Assembly: GCF_036711975.1 (NCBI RefSeq)
Contig: NC_091966.1
Coordinates: forward strand, 39,563,501-39,627,500
Length of the DNA stretch: 64,000 nucleotides
Source: Onthophagus taurus
Taxonomy: Eukaryota > Arthropoda > Insecta > Coleoptera > Scarabaeidae
Direction: 5' to 3'
The position numbers and the translations under genes are program-made. This document shows positions 43,960-56,386 of this stretch, piece by piece. Below the pieces are notes generated by a model. The model saw nothing but the letters and a program-made list of their open reading frames with translations, was not told where the DNA came from and searched no databases. The number at the start of each line of letters is the position of its first letter. Position 1 is the first letter of the stretch.

Positions 43960-46900
43960 ATGAAGGTCCACCGGAACTTAGTGGTTAGTGATTTAATTTT
44001 TTTTTTTAGTTTTCTTAAATCTATAATTTAAATTTTTTTAAATTCTAATTCTTAACCTAACAATTATCGTTCGATTAATACATCTTGAATGGGATTGTAA
44101 ATATAAACAAATAAACATAGTCATTGTAATAAATTTTAAACTTTCTTCACTTTCTTAGTTTAAAGAGATCTAACAAGACCATTTAGGATTTCTATTTACT
44201 TTTTTTCATTAACCCGTTAACACAGAAACCAAACAAGGAATCTGTTTTGAAAAATATCTTTTGAATTTTTTACGATTCATTTAAAAAAGAATTTGGTTGC
44301 AATTTGTATCGATTAACTTTAAAGTTATGTAAGAAATCAAATGCATGGAAAATTTTTATGGAACTGTCACCAATTATCAATAAAAGTATTCTCTTTTCAA
44401 TAAACTCATCGAACTTGAAAAATAATGTTTAGTTTCTAAGCAACAAGATTTTAAAGTCGATCACAATTTTTATGATTTTAATGTATTTCGATTAATATTA
44501 AAAAAATTCTAAGTGATTATATTAAAAATCATTTATATTATTAAGAAATGTGTCTACTTTTCATTAAAGATAACCGTTTTGAAAAATAACTCTTAGTTTT
44601 GGAGATATAAATGTTTGAAGTTGACACATTTTTGAGTTTTCCACTATTTTTCGATGATCTTTTAAATACTGTGAAAAATCGATTTCTTGAAAAATGAATA
44701 CGAAATTTCGTGAAAGTGTTAAGAAAGATGTCTACTTTTTAATAAATTTATCCGATTTGAAAAATAACTTTTCATTCTTCAGCTACACGCTTTTGAAGTT
44801 GGTCGAATTTTGTTGCAATTTTAAAAACTTTCAATTTTTATCGATTAACTTTGAACCTGTGTGAGAAATCAAATTCTTGGAAAATTTTTGTAGAATTATC
44901 ATCAAATATCAATAAAAGTATGTACTTTTCAATTAACACGTCGAATTTGAAAAATAAGTTTTAGTTTCTTTGTAACGCTATTTTAAAGTTGATCACAATT
45001 TTTATGATTTTTATGTATTTCGATTAATTTAAAAAATTCTAAGTGATTAGTTGCTTGGAAAATTGTTATGAAATTTCCATAAATTGTTAAAAAATGTGTC
45101 TACTTTTCATTAAAGATAGCCGTTTTGAAAAATAATTCTTAGTTTCGGAGATATAAATGTTTGAAGTTGACAATAATTTTTGAGTTTTTTACTACTTTTC
45201 GATGATCTTTTAAATATTGTAAAAAATCGATTTCTTGGAAAATTATTACGAAATTTCGTAAAAGTGTTAAGAAAGATGTCTACTTTTTAATAAATTTATC
45301 CGATTTGAAAAATAACTTTTCATTCTTCAGCTACACGCTTTTGAAGTTGGTCGAATTTTGTTGCAATTTAAAAACTTTCAATTTTTATCGATTAACTTTG
45401 CACCTGTGTGAGAAATCAAATCCTTGGAAAATTTTTGTAGAACTATCATCAAATATCAATAAAACTATGTACTTTTCAATTAACACGTCGAATTTGAAAA
45501 ATAAGTTTTAGTTTTTGTGTAACACTATTTTAAAGTTGATCACATTTTTTATGATTTTTATGTATTTAGATTAATATTAAAAAAATTCTAAGTGATTAGT
45601 TGCTTGGAAAATTGTTATGAAATTTCCATAAATTATTAAGAAATGTGTCTACTTTTCATTAAACATAACCATTTTGAAAAATAATTCTTAGTTTCGGAGA
45701 TATAAATGTTTGAAGTTGACAATAATTTTTGAGTTTTTTTACTATTTTCTGATGATCTTTTAAATATTGTAAAAAATCGATTTTTTGGGAAATTATTAAG
45801 AAATTTCGTAAAAGTGTTAAGAAAGATGTCTACTTTCTAATAAATGTAACCGATTTGAAAAATAACTTTTCATTCTTGAGCTACACATTTTTGAAGTTGG
45901 TCGAATTTTGTTGCAATTTTAAAAACTTTCAATTTTTATCGATTAACTTTGAAGCTGTATGAGAAATTAAATGCTTGGAAAATTTTTGTAGAACTATCAT
46001 CAAATATCAATAAAAGTATGTACTATTCAATTAACACGTCGAATTTGAAAAATAAGTTTTAGTTTCTGAGTAACAAAGGTTTGAAGTTGATCACAATTTT
46101 TATGTATTTTTTGTGTTTGGATTAATTTTTAAAAAATTCTAAATAATTAGGTTCTTGGAAAATTTGTTATGATGGTGACATAAATTATAAAAAAATTTAT
46201 CTATTTTTTAATAAAAATATCAATTTTGAAAAATAACAGCTAGTTTCGGAGATATGAATGTTTGAAGTTGACAACAATTCTTGAGTTTTTCAGTATTTTT
46301 CGATTAATTTTAAAACGTTGTGAAAAATTAATTTCTTAGAAAATTAAAATGAAATTTCGTAAAAGTGTTAAAGATATCTACTTTTCAATAAAATTATCCG
46401 ATTTAAAAAATAACTTTTAGTTTTTGAGTTACGAATTTTTGAAGTTGGTGGAATTTTGTTGCAATTTTAAAAACTTTCAATTTTAGTCGATTCATTTTAA
46501 AGCTGTGTGAAAAATCAAATCTTTAGAAAATTTTTGTGAAACTATCAGCAATAATTATCAATAAAAGTATGAACTTTTCAATAAACACATCGACCTTGAA
46601 AAACGAGGTTTAGTTTCTGAGCAACAAAGGTTTGAAGTTGATCACAATTTTTATATATTTTTTGTTTGGATTAATTTTAAAAAAATTCTAAATAATTAAG
46701 TTCTTGGAAAATTGGTTATGACGGTGACATAAATTATAAAAAAATGTGTCTATTTTTTAATAATAATATCAATTTTGAAAAATAACAGCTAGTTTCGGAG
46801 ATATGAATGTTTGAAGTTGACAACAATTTTTGAGTTTTTCAATATTTTTCGATTACCTTTAAAATGTTGTGAAAAATTAGTTTCTTGGAAAATTAAAATG

Positions 46901-49900
46901 AAATTTCGTAAAGGTGTTAACAAAGATATCTACTTTTCAATAAATTTATCCGATTTAAAAAATAACTTTTAGTTGTTGAGGTACGAATTTTTGAAGTTGG
47001 TGGAATTTAGTTGCAATTTTAAAAACTTTCAATTTTTGTCGAAATCAAATCCTTGGAAAATTTTTATGGAACTATCAGCAATTATCAATAAAAGTATGAA
47101 CTTTTCAATAAACACATCGACCTTGAAAAACGAGGTTTAGTTTCTGAGCAACAAAGGTTTCAAGTTCATCACAATTTGTAATTTGTTGTGGATTAATTTT
47201 TAAAAAATTTTAAATAATTAGGTTCTTGGAAAATTAACTTGAAATTTCGTAGAAGTATTAAGAAAGATGTCTACTTTTTAATAAATGTATTGGATTTGAA
47301 AAATACCTTTTAGTTATTGAGGTTCGCATTTTTGTAGTTGATCACAATTTATATGAATTTTTTGTTTGCATTAATTTAAAAAAAATTCTAGATAATTAGG
47401 TTCTTGGAAAATTGTAACGAAGGTGACATAATTTGTAAAAAAATGTGTCTATTCTTTAATAAAGATAACCGTTTTGAAAAATATCAGCTACTTTCGAAGA
47501 TATGAATGTTTGAAGTTGACAACAATACTTTCGGCTTTTCTTCATAAAATTTAAAACGTTGGGAGAAATCGATTTCTTGGTAAATTAAATTGAAATCTAG
47601 TAGACATGTTAAGAAAGATATATAGTTTTCAATAAAGATATCCGTTTTGAAAAATAACAGCTAGTTTCGGAAATATGAATGTTTGAAGTTGGCAACAATT
47701 CTTGAAATGATCAGTATTTTTCGATAAACTTTAAAACTTTGGAAAAAATCGATTTCTTGGAAAATTAAATTGAAAATTAGTAGAAGTGTTAAGAAAGATG
47801 TCTACTTTTCAATAAAGATGTTCGTTTTGAAAAATAACAGCTAGTTTCAGAAATATGCATGTTTAAAGTTTACAATTCTTAAGATTTTCTGGTTTTTTCG
47901 ATAAAATTTAAAACGTTTGGAAAAACCGATTTCATGGAAAATTAAATTGAAAATTCGTAGAAGTGTTAAGAAACATGTCTACTTTGCAATAAAGATATCC
48001 GTTTTGAAAAATAACAGGTAGTTTCGGAAATATGATTGTTTGAAGTTGGTAACAATTCTTGAGATTTTCAGTATTTTTCAATAAACTTTAAAACGTTGGG
48101 AAAAATCGATTTCTTGGAAAATTAAGTTAAAAATTCGTAGAAGTGTTAAGAAAGATGTCTACTTTTCAATAAAGATAACCGTTTTGAAAAATAACAGCTA
48201 GTTTCGGAAATATGTATGTTTGAAGTTTACAATTCTTTAGATTTTTGGCTTTTATCGATAAAGTTTAAAGCGTTGGGAAAAACCGATTTCAGGGAAAATT
48301 AAATTGAAAATTCGTATAAGTGTTAAGAAACATGTCTACTTTTCAATAAAGATATCCGTTTTGAAAAATAACAGCTAGTTTCGGGGATATGAATGTTTCG
48401 AGTTGGCAACAATTCTTAAGATTTTCAGTATTTTTCCATAAACTTTAAAACGTTGGGAAAAATCAATTTCTTGGAAAATTAAATTGAAAATTCGTAGAAG
48501 TGTTAAAAAGGATGTCTGCTTTTCAATAAAGATATCCGTTTTGACAAATAGCAGCTAGTTTCGGAGATATGAATATTTGAAGTGAACAACAATTCTTGAG
48601 ATTTTTGGCTTTCTTCGATAAAATTTGAAACGTTGGGAAAAATCGATTTCTTGGAAAAATAAAATGAAATTTCGTTAAAGTGTTAAAAAAGATATCTAGT
48701 TTTCAATAAAGATATCTGCTTTGAAAAATAAAAGCTAGTTTCGGAGATATGAATGTTTGAAGTTGGCAACAATTCTTGAGTTTTTTGGCTTTTTTCGATA
48801 AAATTTTAAATATTGGGAAAAACCGATTTCATGGAAAATTAAATTGAAAATTCGTAGAAGTGTTAAGAGGTCTACTTTTCAATAAAGATGTTCGTTTTGA
48901 AAAATAACAGCTAGTTTCGGAAATATGCATGTTTGAAATTTACAATTCTTGAGATTTTCGGCTTTTATCTATAAAGTTAAAACGTTGGGAAAATCCGATT
49001 TCAGGGAAAATTAAATTTAAAATTCGTATAAGTGTTAAGAAACATGTCTACTTTTCAATAAAGACATCCGTTTTGAAAAATAACAGCTAGTTTCGGAGAT
49101 ATGAATGTTTCGAGTTGGCAAAAATTCTTAAGATTTTCAGTATTTTTCCATAAACTTTAAAACGTTGGGAAAAATCAATTTCTTGGAAAATTAAATTGAA
49201 AATTCGTATAAGTGTTAAAAAGGATGTCTGCTTTTCAATAAAAATATCCGTTTTGAAAAATAGCAGCTAGTTTCGGAGACATGAATATTTGAAGTGAACA
49301 ACAATTCTTGAGATTTTTGGCTTTCTTCGATAAAATTTGAAACGTTGGGAAAAATCGATTTCTTGGAAAATTAAAATAAAATTTCGTTGAAGTGTTAAAA
49401 AAGATGTCTACTTTTCAATAAATATATCCGTTTTGAAAAATAACAGCTAGGTTCGGAAATATGAATGTTTGTAGTTGATAACAATTCTTGAGTTTTTCAG
49501 TATTTTTCGATACATTTTAAAACGTTGAGAAAAATCGATTTCTTAGAAAATTTAATTGAAATTTCGTAGAACTGTTAAGAAAGATATCTAGTTTTCAATA
49601 AAGATATCCGCTTTGAAAAATAAGAGCTAGTTTCCGAGATATGAATGTTTGAAGTTGAGAACAATTCTTGAGATTTTCGCCTTTTTTGGATAATATATAA
49701 AATGTTGGGAAAAACCGATTTCATAGAAAATTTAATTGAAAATTCGTAGACGTGTTAAGAAACATGTCTACTTTTCAATAAAGATATCCATTTTGAAAAA
49801 TAACAGCTAGTTTCGGAAATATGAATGTTTGTAGTTGATAACAATTCTTGAGTTTTTCAGTATTTTTCGATAAATTTTAAAACATTGGGAAAAATCGATT

Positions 49901-52388
49901 TCTTGGAAAATTTAATTGAAATTTCGTAGAACTGTTAAGGAAGATATCTAGTTTTCAATAAAGATATCCGTTTTGAAAAATAACCCCTAGTTTCGGAAAT
50001 ATGAATATTTGAAGTTGGCAACAATTCTTGAGATTTTCAGTATTCTTCGATAAACGTTAAAATGTTGGGAAAAATTGATTTCTTGGAAAATTTTATTGAA
50101 ATTTCGTAGAATTGTTAAGAAAGATATCTAGTTTTCAATAAAGATATCCGTTTTGAAAAATAACAGCTAGTTTCGGAGATATGAATGTTTGAAGTTGGCA
50201 ACAATTCTTGAGTTTTTCAGTATTTTTCGATAAACTTTAAAACGTTGGGAAAAATCGATTTCTTGGAAAAGTATTAAGAGAGATATCTACTTTTTAATAA
50301 ATGTATCCGAACTTTAAAGCTCAACGAGAAATCAAATCTACAAAATCCCCGATTAGTAATAAGAAAATGAAGTTTTCAAAGAAAGTATTTAACTTGAAAA
50401 ATATCTTTATCTTTGCAGTTTTTAAGTAATAAATTTTTGAAATTCTTATATCTATTTGTATTCATTCATCTTGAAACAATTCTCTACTTTGTGTGAGTTG
50501 TAAATTCGTAACTTTTTCTTTCACCTGCCCTTGGTGAAAGCTCCCTTTCGCACCAATACAGACCTCTGCTTTATCCGCCAACTGTTTCTTTCGTTTTTTT
50601 ATGTTCATTTTTATTTTCTGCTTCGCCTTTGAGGTTTCCCTATTAAATTACGTGACGCGGGACTCATTCAGATCACTTTCATCGATTACGATTCTCTACG
50701 CGCGTAAAGTCTCGGTCATCGTAAAGGTTGCTTGACGGTATGAAAGCGAAAGGCTTTCTCGAACTCGTTATATGTTTATGTGGGTTTTCGCAAGAATCTT
50801 AACGTTGTGTAATAACATGATAAAAAAAACTTTCACAATTTGCTCAAAAAAATATGTAAATATTGATCGTTAGAGAAAGAAAGAAAAATATTATTGTATA
50901 TCTGTACTTTCCTTTATATCCATAAAGTTCAATTTTATGAGTTGTGTTACGACTTTTTTGATTAATTATACTTTCACTACGTGTGTTGTGTATCTAAACT
51001 ATTTAATTACAACATTGATATCGTTAATTAATAACTAATTTTCTTTTAGATTGCTTTTTATGCAGTGCTACAACTTACCTTAATTCTTGGAAAAGCCATC
51101 GAGAATCGGTCCCAACCCGAAGCTAAAGCTTTATTTCAACCGTAAGATTAATTTATTTTGGATTGACAAAAAAAATGATTTTTGTTTAATTAATTACAGA
51201 GTGGTTGCTCAAAAACGTGTTGGAAATGAATATCTTCCTCAAAGTTTTGATGATCACCACCATGATGAGCATCACGTAGTCGATGATCACCATGAAATAC
51301 ACGATCATCATCACGACCACCACGATCCAGGGTTTTGGAAGAAAAAGGTGATTTGGAAAAAAGGATGGAAAAAGATTTGGAAACCCGCCAAGAAGCAGAT
51401 TTGGAAACCTGCGTGGAAAAAATATTACAAACCCATTTGGGTACCAATAACGGTCCCAGCTTGGAAAGATGTTAAAGTTCCCGATTGGAAAAAAATATGG
51501 AAACCAGTTTGGAAAGAGATAAAAGTCCCAGCGTGGAAAGAAATTCAAGTTCCCGACTGGAAAAAGATTTGGAAACCAGTTTGGAAACCAATTTCAGTCC
51601 CAGCTTGGAAAGAAATTCAAGTCCCAGATTGGAAAAAAATATGGAAACCCGTTTGGAAAGAAATTCAAGTTCCCGCATGGAAAGATATTCAAGTTCCCGC
51701 ATGGAAAAAGTTATGGATCCCCGAATGGGTTAAAGAAGGAATTCCCGGTGAACATTTTCTCGGAAAAGATCATCACGGAAATGAATACACAGCTCACGAC
51801 GTTTGGAAAAAGAAATTAATTTGGAAACCTTTATGGAAAAAATACTGGAAACCGGCCAAAAAACAAATTTGGGTCGCCGATAAAAAATTGGAATGGAAAG
51901 AAGCTTGGAAACAAATTTGGAAAACAGAAAAGAAACAAATTTGGGTGGCCGATAAAAAATTAGCGTGGAAAGAGGCGTGGAAACAAATTTGGAAAACAGA
52001 AAAGAAACAAATTTGGGTTGCGGATAAAAAATTAGAATGGAAAGAAGCCTGGAAACAAATTTGGAAAACTGTACAAAAACAAATTTGGGTTCCCGATAAA
52101 AAATTGGAATGGAAAGCGGCTTGGAAACAAATTTGGGTTCCAGATTGGAAAGAAATTTGGGTTCCAGGATGGAAACAAATTTGGAGACCTGTCGTAATAT
52201 CCGAATGGTTCCCAACACCAGATCACCACGATGATCACGATCATCATCACGGTTGGGATCGAAAAGATGTCATCCCCAGTGAATCAGTTAAAAAGTACAC
52301 AGTTACCAATGCAACCGATGTATTAGGAACGTTTGAAAGCAAAAAGCAACCAATCCAAAGCAAAAAATGGCAATTTCCACAATCATAA
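43960..52388 (+). CDS. Gene 2: secreted His-rich Trp/Lys-repeat protein (three exons)
   Basis: Proposed exons 43960-43983, 51050-51141 and 51200-52388; 434 residues. Exon 1 (MKVHRNLV) ends at GTTAGTGATTTAAT, nearly the same donor as gene 1 (GTTAGTGATTAAT). Joined to exon 2 it gives a good signal peptide (MKVHRNLVIAFYAVLQLTLI, cleavage near LGKA). Intron 2 is 58 nt, phase 2. The mature protein has a His/Asp-rich stretch (residues about 56-81), possibly metal-binding, then W-K-x-I-x-V-P octads. The conserved island IPGEHFLGKDHHGNEYTAHD is at about 220-239. Long 24-residue repeats of WVADKKLEWKEAWKQIWKTE follow. The tail is a second His-rich patch ending HHHGWD plus 40 non-repetitive residues. 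Intron 1 is 7,066 nt and nearly filled by satellite C. Exons 2-3 are secure; exon 1 is inferred from the paralogue. Confidence 0.75.
44215..50335 (-). repeat. Satellite C, about 33 monomers of about 183 bp inside an intron
   Basis: The consensus contains TTTTGAAAAATAACAGCTAG, then TTTCGGAGATATGAATGTTT, GAAGTTGACAACAATTCTTG, and later GATTTCTTGGAAAATTAAAT and TGTTAAGAAAGATGTCTACT. From 44.2 to about 47.2 kb three monomer types alternate, giving a trimer of about 548 bp (CATTCTTCAG-type word at 44773, 45321 and 45871). From about 47.6 kb on, one monomer type dominates. The family is a diverged relative of satellite B in inverse orientation (shared GTTTTGAAAAATAAC, TTTGAAGTT and TTTCTTGGAA blocks at equal spacing). 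No hAT sequence is seen at its edges. Confidence 0.95.
50336..51049. other. 3' part of gene-2 intron 1
   Basis: AT-rich with a GC-richer island at 50515-50760. ATGAAAGCGAAAGGCTTTCT at 50740 opens a short signal-like frame (MKAKGFLELVICLCGFS) and was considered as an alternative first exon, but it lacks a good donor in the right phase. The intron ends TTTTCTTTTAG at 51049. Confidence 0.45.
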
Positions 52389-52546
52389 ATAAACGTTACT
52401 TTTATTTTCCAAATAACTTAAAGAGCCTGTATATATTTAGATTTAGAGATGACTGACTCGAATGTGTTATAGTGTAAGAATTATTATTTTGAATGATTTT
52501 GTGTGCTATTATGACCTCATACTTTGTTGATTTTTATGTTTTATTT

Positions 52547-52552
52547 AATAAA
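52547..52552 (+). terminator. Polyadenylation signal of gene 2
   Basis: AATAAA 159 nt after the stop codon. Confidence 0.6.
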
Positions 52553-52559
52553 TTACAAT

Positions 52560-53912
52560 TTAATAACATGTCGTATTTCTTGTCGACTTTTTTTGGTGTT
52601 CTATTGCGGTGAAAGTAAGATTAAAGTAACATACACAAAGGAATTTACATGAGACGTACGCGAAAATTTTGTTTACAAACTAAACCGGTAACTTTCACTG
52701 ATAATTGATTCTCGTTTGGGCGTCGTGGCTCGTGTCGATGGATAGAAAGAATCGAATGGTAAATCGTTTTCTAGTTATCTGGGATTCAACAATGTGAACA
52801 GTGAAAGTAAATATTTTCATTTCAAATTGATTAATGTTAGAAAAACGATTAATTTGGTTAAATTGGTTTCAAGATGTTTAAAAAATGTATGGATATGGTT
52901 TTATAATTAGTTAATATTAGATTATTTAATCATTTTTTCGTTTAAATTTATTTATAATTTACAACATTTTGTATTTCTGGTGGAGGAGCCGGATTAATTA
53001 CGTATTTGAGGTTTGCATTAGAATTGCTGATGAATTTTATCTACATATAATATCTGTCAAATTCTTGTCAAGTTGGTAATAGTTGGGAAGATTAACATTA
53101 TATCAAAGTGACGTTCTCACTATCTTATATCAACATAAAATCATAACGTAAAACATAAACTAAATTCTAATTACACTACTATTTGTATAAATAATCACTA
53201 TAACATATTCTTTATCATCAAGGTTTATTCTTTATTTTATATTCATTTTAATTCAATAATTTATTTTAATTGACTTTTAAGGTTAGAAGTGTCGTTCTGA
53301 CGTAAATAAACGTCATTGAAATGGAAAATGTCACTTTGACGTTTAACACATGTTTTAAATAAGAAATTTTAGTAAGAAAGTTTGTAAAGAAATCTACTTA
53401 ACTCGAAAAACTTCCATGATAATAATGTCTGGGACTATTTAAATCCAAATACATTCTCAAAAAGCCTTATTGGACCCCACAATATTACGAGTGATAACAA
53501 AAAAAATCGTAAGAATGGTCGCCAACTTAATTTTTCGCATAATCGCGTCATTGTTTATAGAATACTGTAATTAAGACATGAGATAGAAAAATATAATAAC
53601 CCACTTTACCCTTACAAAATCACCTTACGAAGTTAAGGGACAGAAAATAAGCACGTGTTCGAGGTTTGCATTAGAATTGCTGATGAATTTTATCTATATA
53701 CATATATCTGTCAAATTGATATGAAGTTGGTTACAGTTGGGAAGATTAACATTATGTCAAACTGACGTTCTCACTATCTTATATCATGATAATAATGTCT
53801 GGGACTCTTTAAATCCAAATACATTTTCAAAAAGCCTTGTTGAACCCTACAATATTACGGGTGATAACAAAAAAACTGATTTTATTGCTCCAAATTAATC
53901 AACAAAGTTTTG
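52560..53912. repeat. Interspersed direct repeats, no gene
   Basis: GAGGTTTGCATTAGAATTGC and about 130 following bp occur at 53008 and 53660. CATGATAATAATGTCTGGGA and about 100 bp occur at 53415 and 53787. The block order is shuffled, as if several copies of one element had been inserted or rearranged. GGAAGATTAACATTAT and CTGACGTTCTCACTATC belong to the first block. 53548-53582 is the inverse of 54306-54342. Confidence 0.7.
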
Positions 53913-54935
53913 ACAGGAACATAACCTAACTTTTTTATCTTGTCAATTTAAAATTTTTGTGAATTTTTAAAAATTGTAGTGGTTTATTTAAGAAAAAGCA
54001 AGTAAGTCGATTGATTTTATTAATTTTAAATCATATAATAATTATGACCTAATAGATAAAACTTTTTGGAGTTAAAAAGAGAAAGAAGCATATTGTCATA
54101 TTTCCTCATTTCCGAAGACTTTGTACAACCTACAACATTTTAGTGTATATAATGGCGTTTTTGATGGATTTAAGTGTTTAAATGTTGGTAGTAAGTATAA
54201 CTATAAGCGCTATGCTCCTAAATTACAAATGAAATAGAATTAGATTTAATCTCTAGATAGTAATATTGAAAATTAAATTTTATGTGGATTATATTTTATA
54301 GGTTATGTCATGTCTTAATTACAGTATTCTATAAACAATGACGACTTCCACCCAAAAAGTGGAAGTCGTTTTTATACATCTTTTCCCTTCATTTCATCTC
54401 CATCCTTTATTTCTTCCTATTTTTATGGATTTTATTAAACATTTTCTTACTACATATAACATCATTTACCTTACTTTTTCTTAAATAATTTTTGAAATTT
54501 AAAATGACAAGATGTTGCTGTCAAAATTTCACTGATTAATTTTGTGTAATAAAATCACTTCGCGGGATCTTAAATCACTAGAAATATATAGTCTAAATGC
54601 TTATAAACGTATTTTGATTGCCTTTTCGGTGTAATTAAACTTTTTTTTCATAAAAAATCTTGTATTTTGGGGAGAGTAGCCGTCGATGATTCAAATGTCA
54701 AAAGTACGATTTAATATGTTACCGCTAGATGGCGGGGTAATTGTTTTAATAATTAATTTTCTCTTTTTAACTCCAAAAAGTGTTATCTATTAGGTCATAA
54801 TTATTATATGATTTAAAATTAAAAAATCAATCGACTTACTTGGTTTTCCTTAAATAGACCACACCAATTTTTAAAAATTCACCAAAATTTCAAATTGATA
54901 AGATAAAAAAGTTAGGTTATGTTCTTGTCAAAACT
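53913..54935. mobile_element. Foldback-type element with about 170-bp inverted repeats
   Basis: GTTTTGACAGGAACATAACC at 53913 pairs with GGTTATGTTCTTGTCAAAAC at 54916-54935. The pairing continues for about 170 bp (AAAAGTTAGG, TCGATTGATTTT, ATAATTATGACCTAATAGAT). Near the centre is a perfect hairpin ACGACTTCCAC/GTGGAAGTCGT (54341-54351, 54359-54369). No coding capacity. Confidence 0.75.
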
Positions 54936-54961
54936 TCGCTGACTCATTTTAAAGGTTTTTT

Positions 54962-55620
54962 AATAAACAATACATAATGAAAGAACACCATTAAGTTGTC
55001 CATTTGTCTATTATAATATATGATAACTAACTTCAGGTTTAAAATGTCAACCTCAATTTTGACATATTTGTAATCTTCTTTAAAAATCCTTTAAAATGAG
55101 TCCAAAGATGATACGTTTAATTCCAATATTACTCGAGATATAAGCACCTTCCGGTTTGAAATGTCAATGTCATTTTGACATACTCTTAATTTTTATAAAA
55201 TGTCTTAATATTTGTGACAAAAACAAAAATATAATAAAAAAAAATTAAGGTTGGTATTAATATTTAAAAATTAAATTGCTATCTTCATTGTTGCTAACTT
55301 CAAGGGTTTAATGTTTTTTATTCTAACTTTTTTGTTTTTTGAGATAAGTGCGTCATCTTTGGACTGTAATGACAAATATGTCAAAATTGACGTTGACGTT
55401 TCAAACCGGAAGTGATTGTATTTCCCTTAATATTAATGTTAAATATGTCGAGTTTGGACTGATTTTAAAGGATTTTCTATGAAATTGACGAATATGTCAC
55501 AATTAAATGTTGAAAATTCGACCTTTTTGGTTTTTTGAGATAAATGCGTCAAGTTTGGACTCACTTTAAAGGTTATTTTATAAAGATTACGAATATAATA
55601 ATAAAATTAAAGTTGACATT
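54962..55620 (+). repeat. Left arm of a 2.65-kb inverted repeat around gene 3
   Basis: Contains tandem units of about 150-200 bp with the words AATGTCAA..TTTTGACATATTTGT, AATCCTTTAAAATGAGTCCA and ACTTCCGGTTTGAAATGTCA. Its outer end is TTTTTTAATAAACAATACAT, and the inverse partner ends near 57610. Its inner end (55560-55620) pairs with 56808-56870. Confidence 0.8.
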
Positions 55621-55855
55621 GACAACTGAAAGAATTATTAAAGAATGACATGTAAAGTGGCTCTCATAAAGAAAGCGATCTCTTGAATTTTTTGCTTTAT
55701 TAAATATGTTTTCAAAAATAAATAATATAAATACAAATAAATAAATAAATTTGGTATCAATAAAGTTCACGTTAACCTTAAAAGTAAATACATCGTTAAG
55801 TTATAATAAGCGAATTCATCAACGAGAACTTTTGTATCTCGCAAAGCTGTTTCAA

Positions 55856-56269
55856 CTAACGGTGATGAAGTGGTGCGTATGGAATCCATTCGTTTATGTT
55901 TATTGGTGTCCACACTTTTTTCCATACCGGAATGTAAATCTTAAAATAAAAATATGTTTAAAATATACTAATTTTATAACAATATTTACCGTTTTTGGAA
56001 CCCAATGCTTCACCCAATGAGCTTTCCATTGCGATTTTGTTGCCCAATGTCCTCCTATGGGAACTTCCGCTGGTACTTCCACGGACCTTTAATTGGATTT
56101 AATTATTTTATTTTAGTTATTTAAAATAATAAATTACCTCCTTGTAGATTTTTGTTGACAAGTTACGATCGCACATATCACACTTAATAAAACAACCAAG
56201 ATCTGAAGAAAAAAAGCTTTTTAAATACTTACAATAAGTAAATTAACAAATACTAACATAAATTTTCAT
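55856..56269 (-). CDS. Gene 3: short secreted Trp/Lys-rich protein (four exons)
   Basis: Minus-strand exons 56269-56258, 56202-56138, 56086-55990 and 55939-55856. All introns are GT-AG and 50-55 nt; the phases join to one frame of 85 codons. The protein begins MKIYILVVLLSVICAIVTC, a clear signal peptide. A VEVPAEVPIGGHW segment follows, then QWKAHWVKHWVPKT and IYIPVWKKVWTPI, and it ends YAPLHHR. The W-x-K/P-V-P-W language and the tiny first exon ending at GTTAGT match genes 1 and 2, so I call it a minimal, non-expanded member of the family. It lacks the GEHxLGKDHHGNEYTAHD island. The gene lies between the arms of a large inverted repeat. Exons 2-4 are well supported, exon 1 by the signal peptide it completes. 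Confidence 0.75.
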
Positions 56270-56375
56270 TATAAACTTTCACGGAAAATCACTAATTGCA
56301 TTAGACGCGTTATTCGTTGTAACCGCCAAGAAGAAACGATAAGAAATGTTTTAAAGAGGAAATTGTAACGACGTA

Positions 56376-56386
56376 TTATATATATA
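56376..56386 (-). promoter_or_regulatory. Possible TATA box of gene 3
   Basis: TATATATATAA on the minus strand, about 107 nt before the ATG, leaving a 5' leader of about 75 nt as in gene 1. Confidence 0.45.

Noticed and set aside
50740..50805. Alternative first exon of gene 2 (MKAKGFLELVICLCGFS)
   Set aside because: No good splice donor in phase, while 43960-43983 has the same donor context as gene 1 and gives a better signal peptide.
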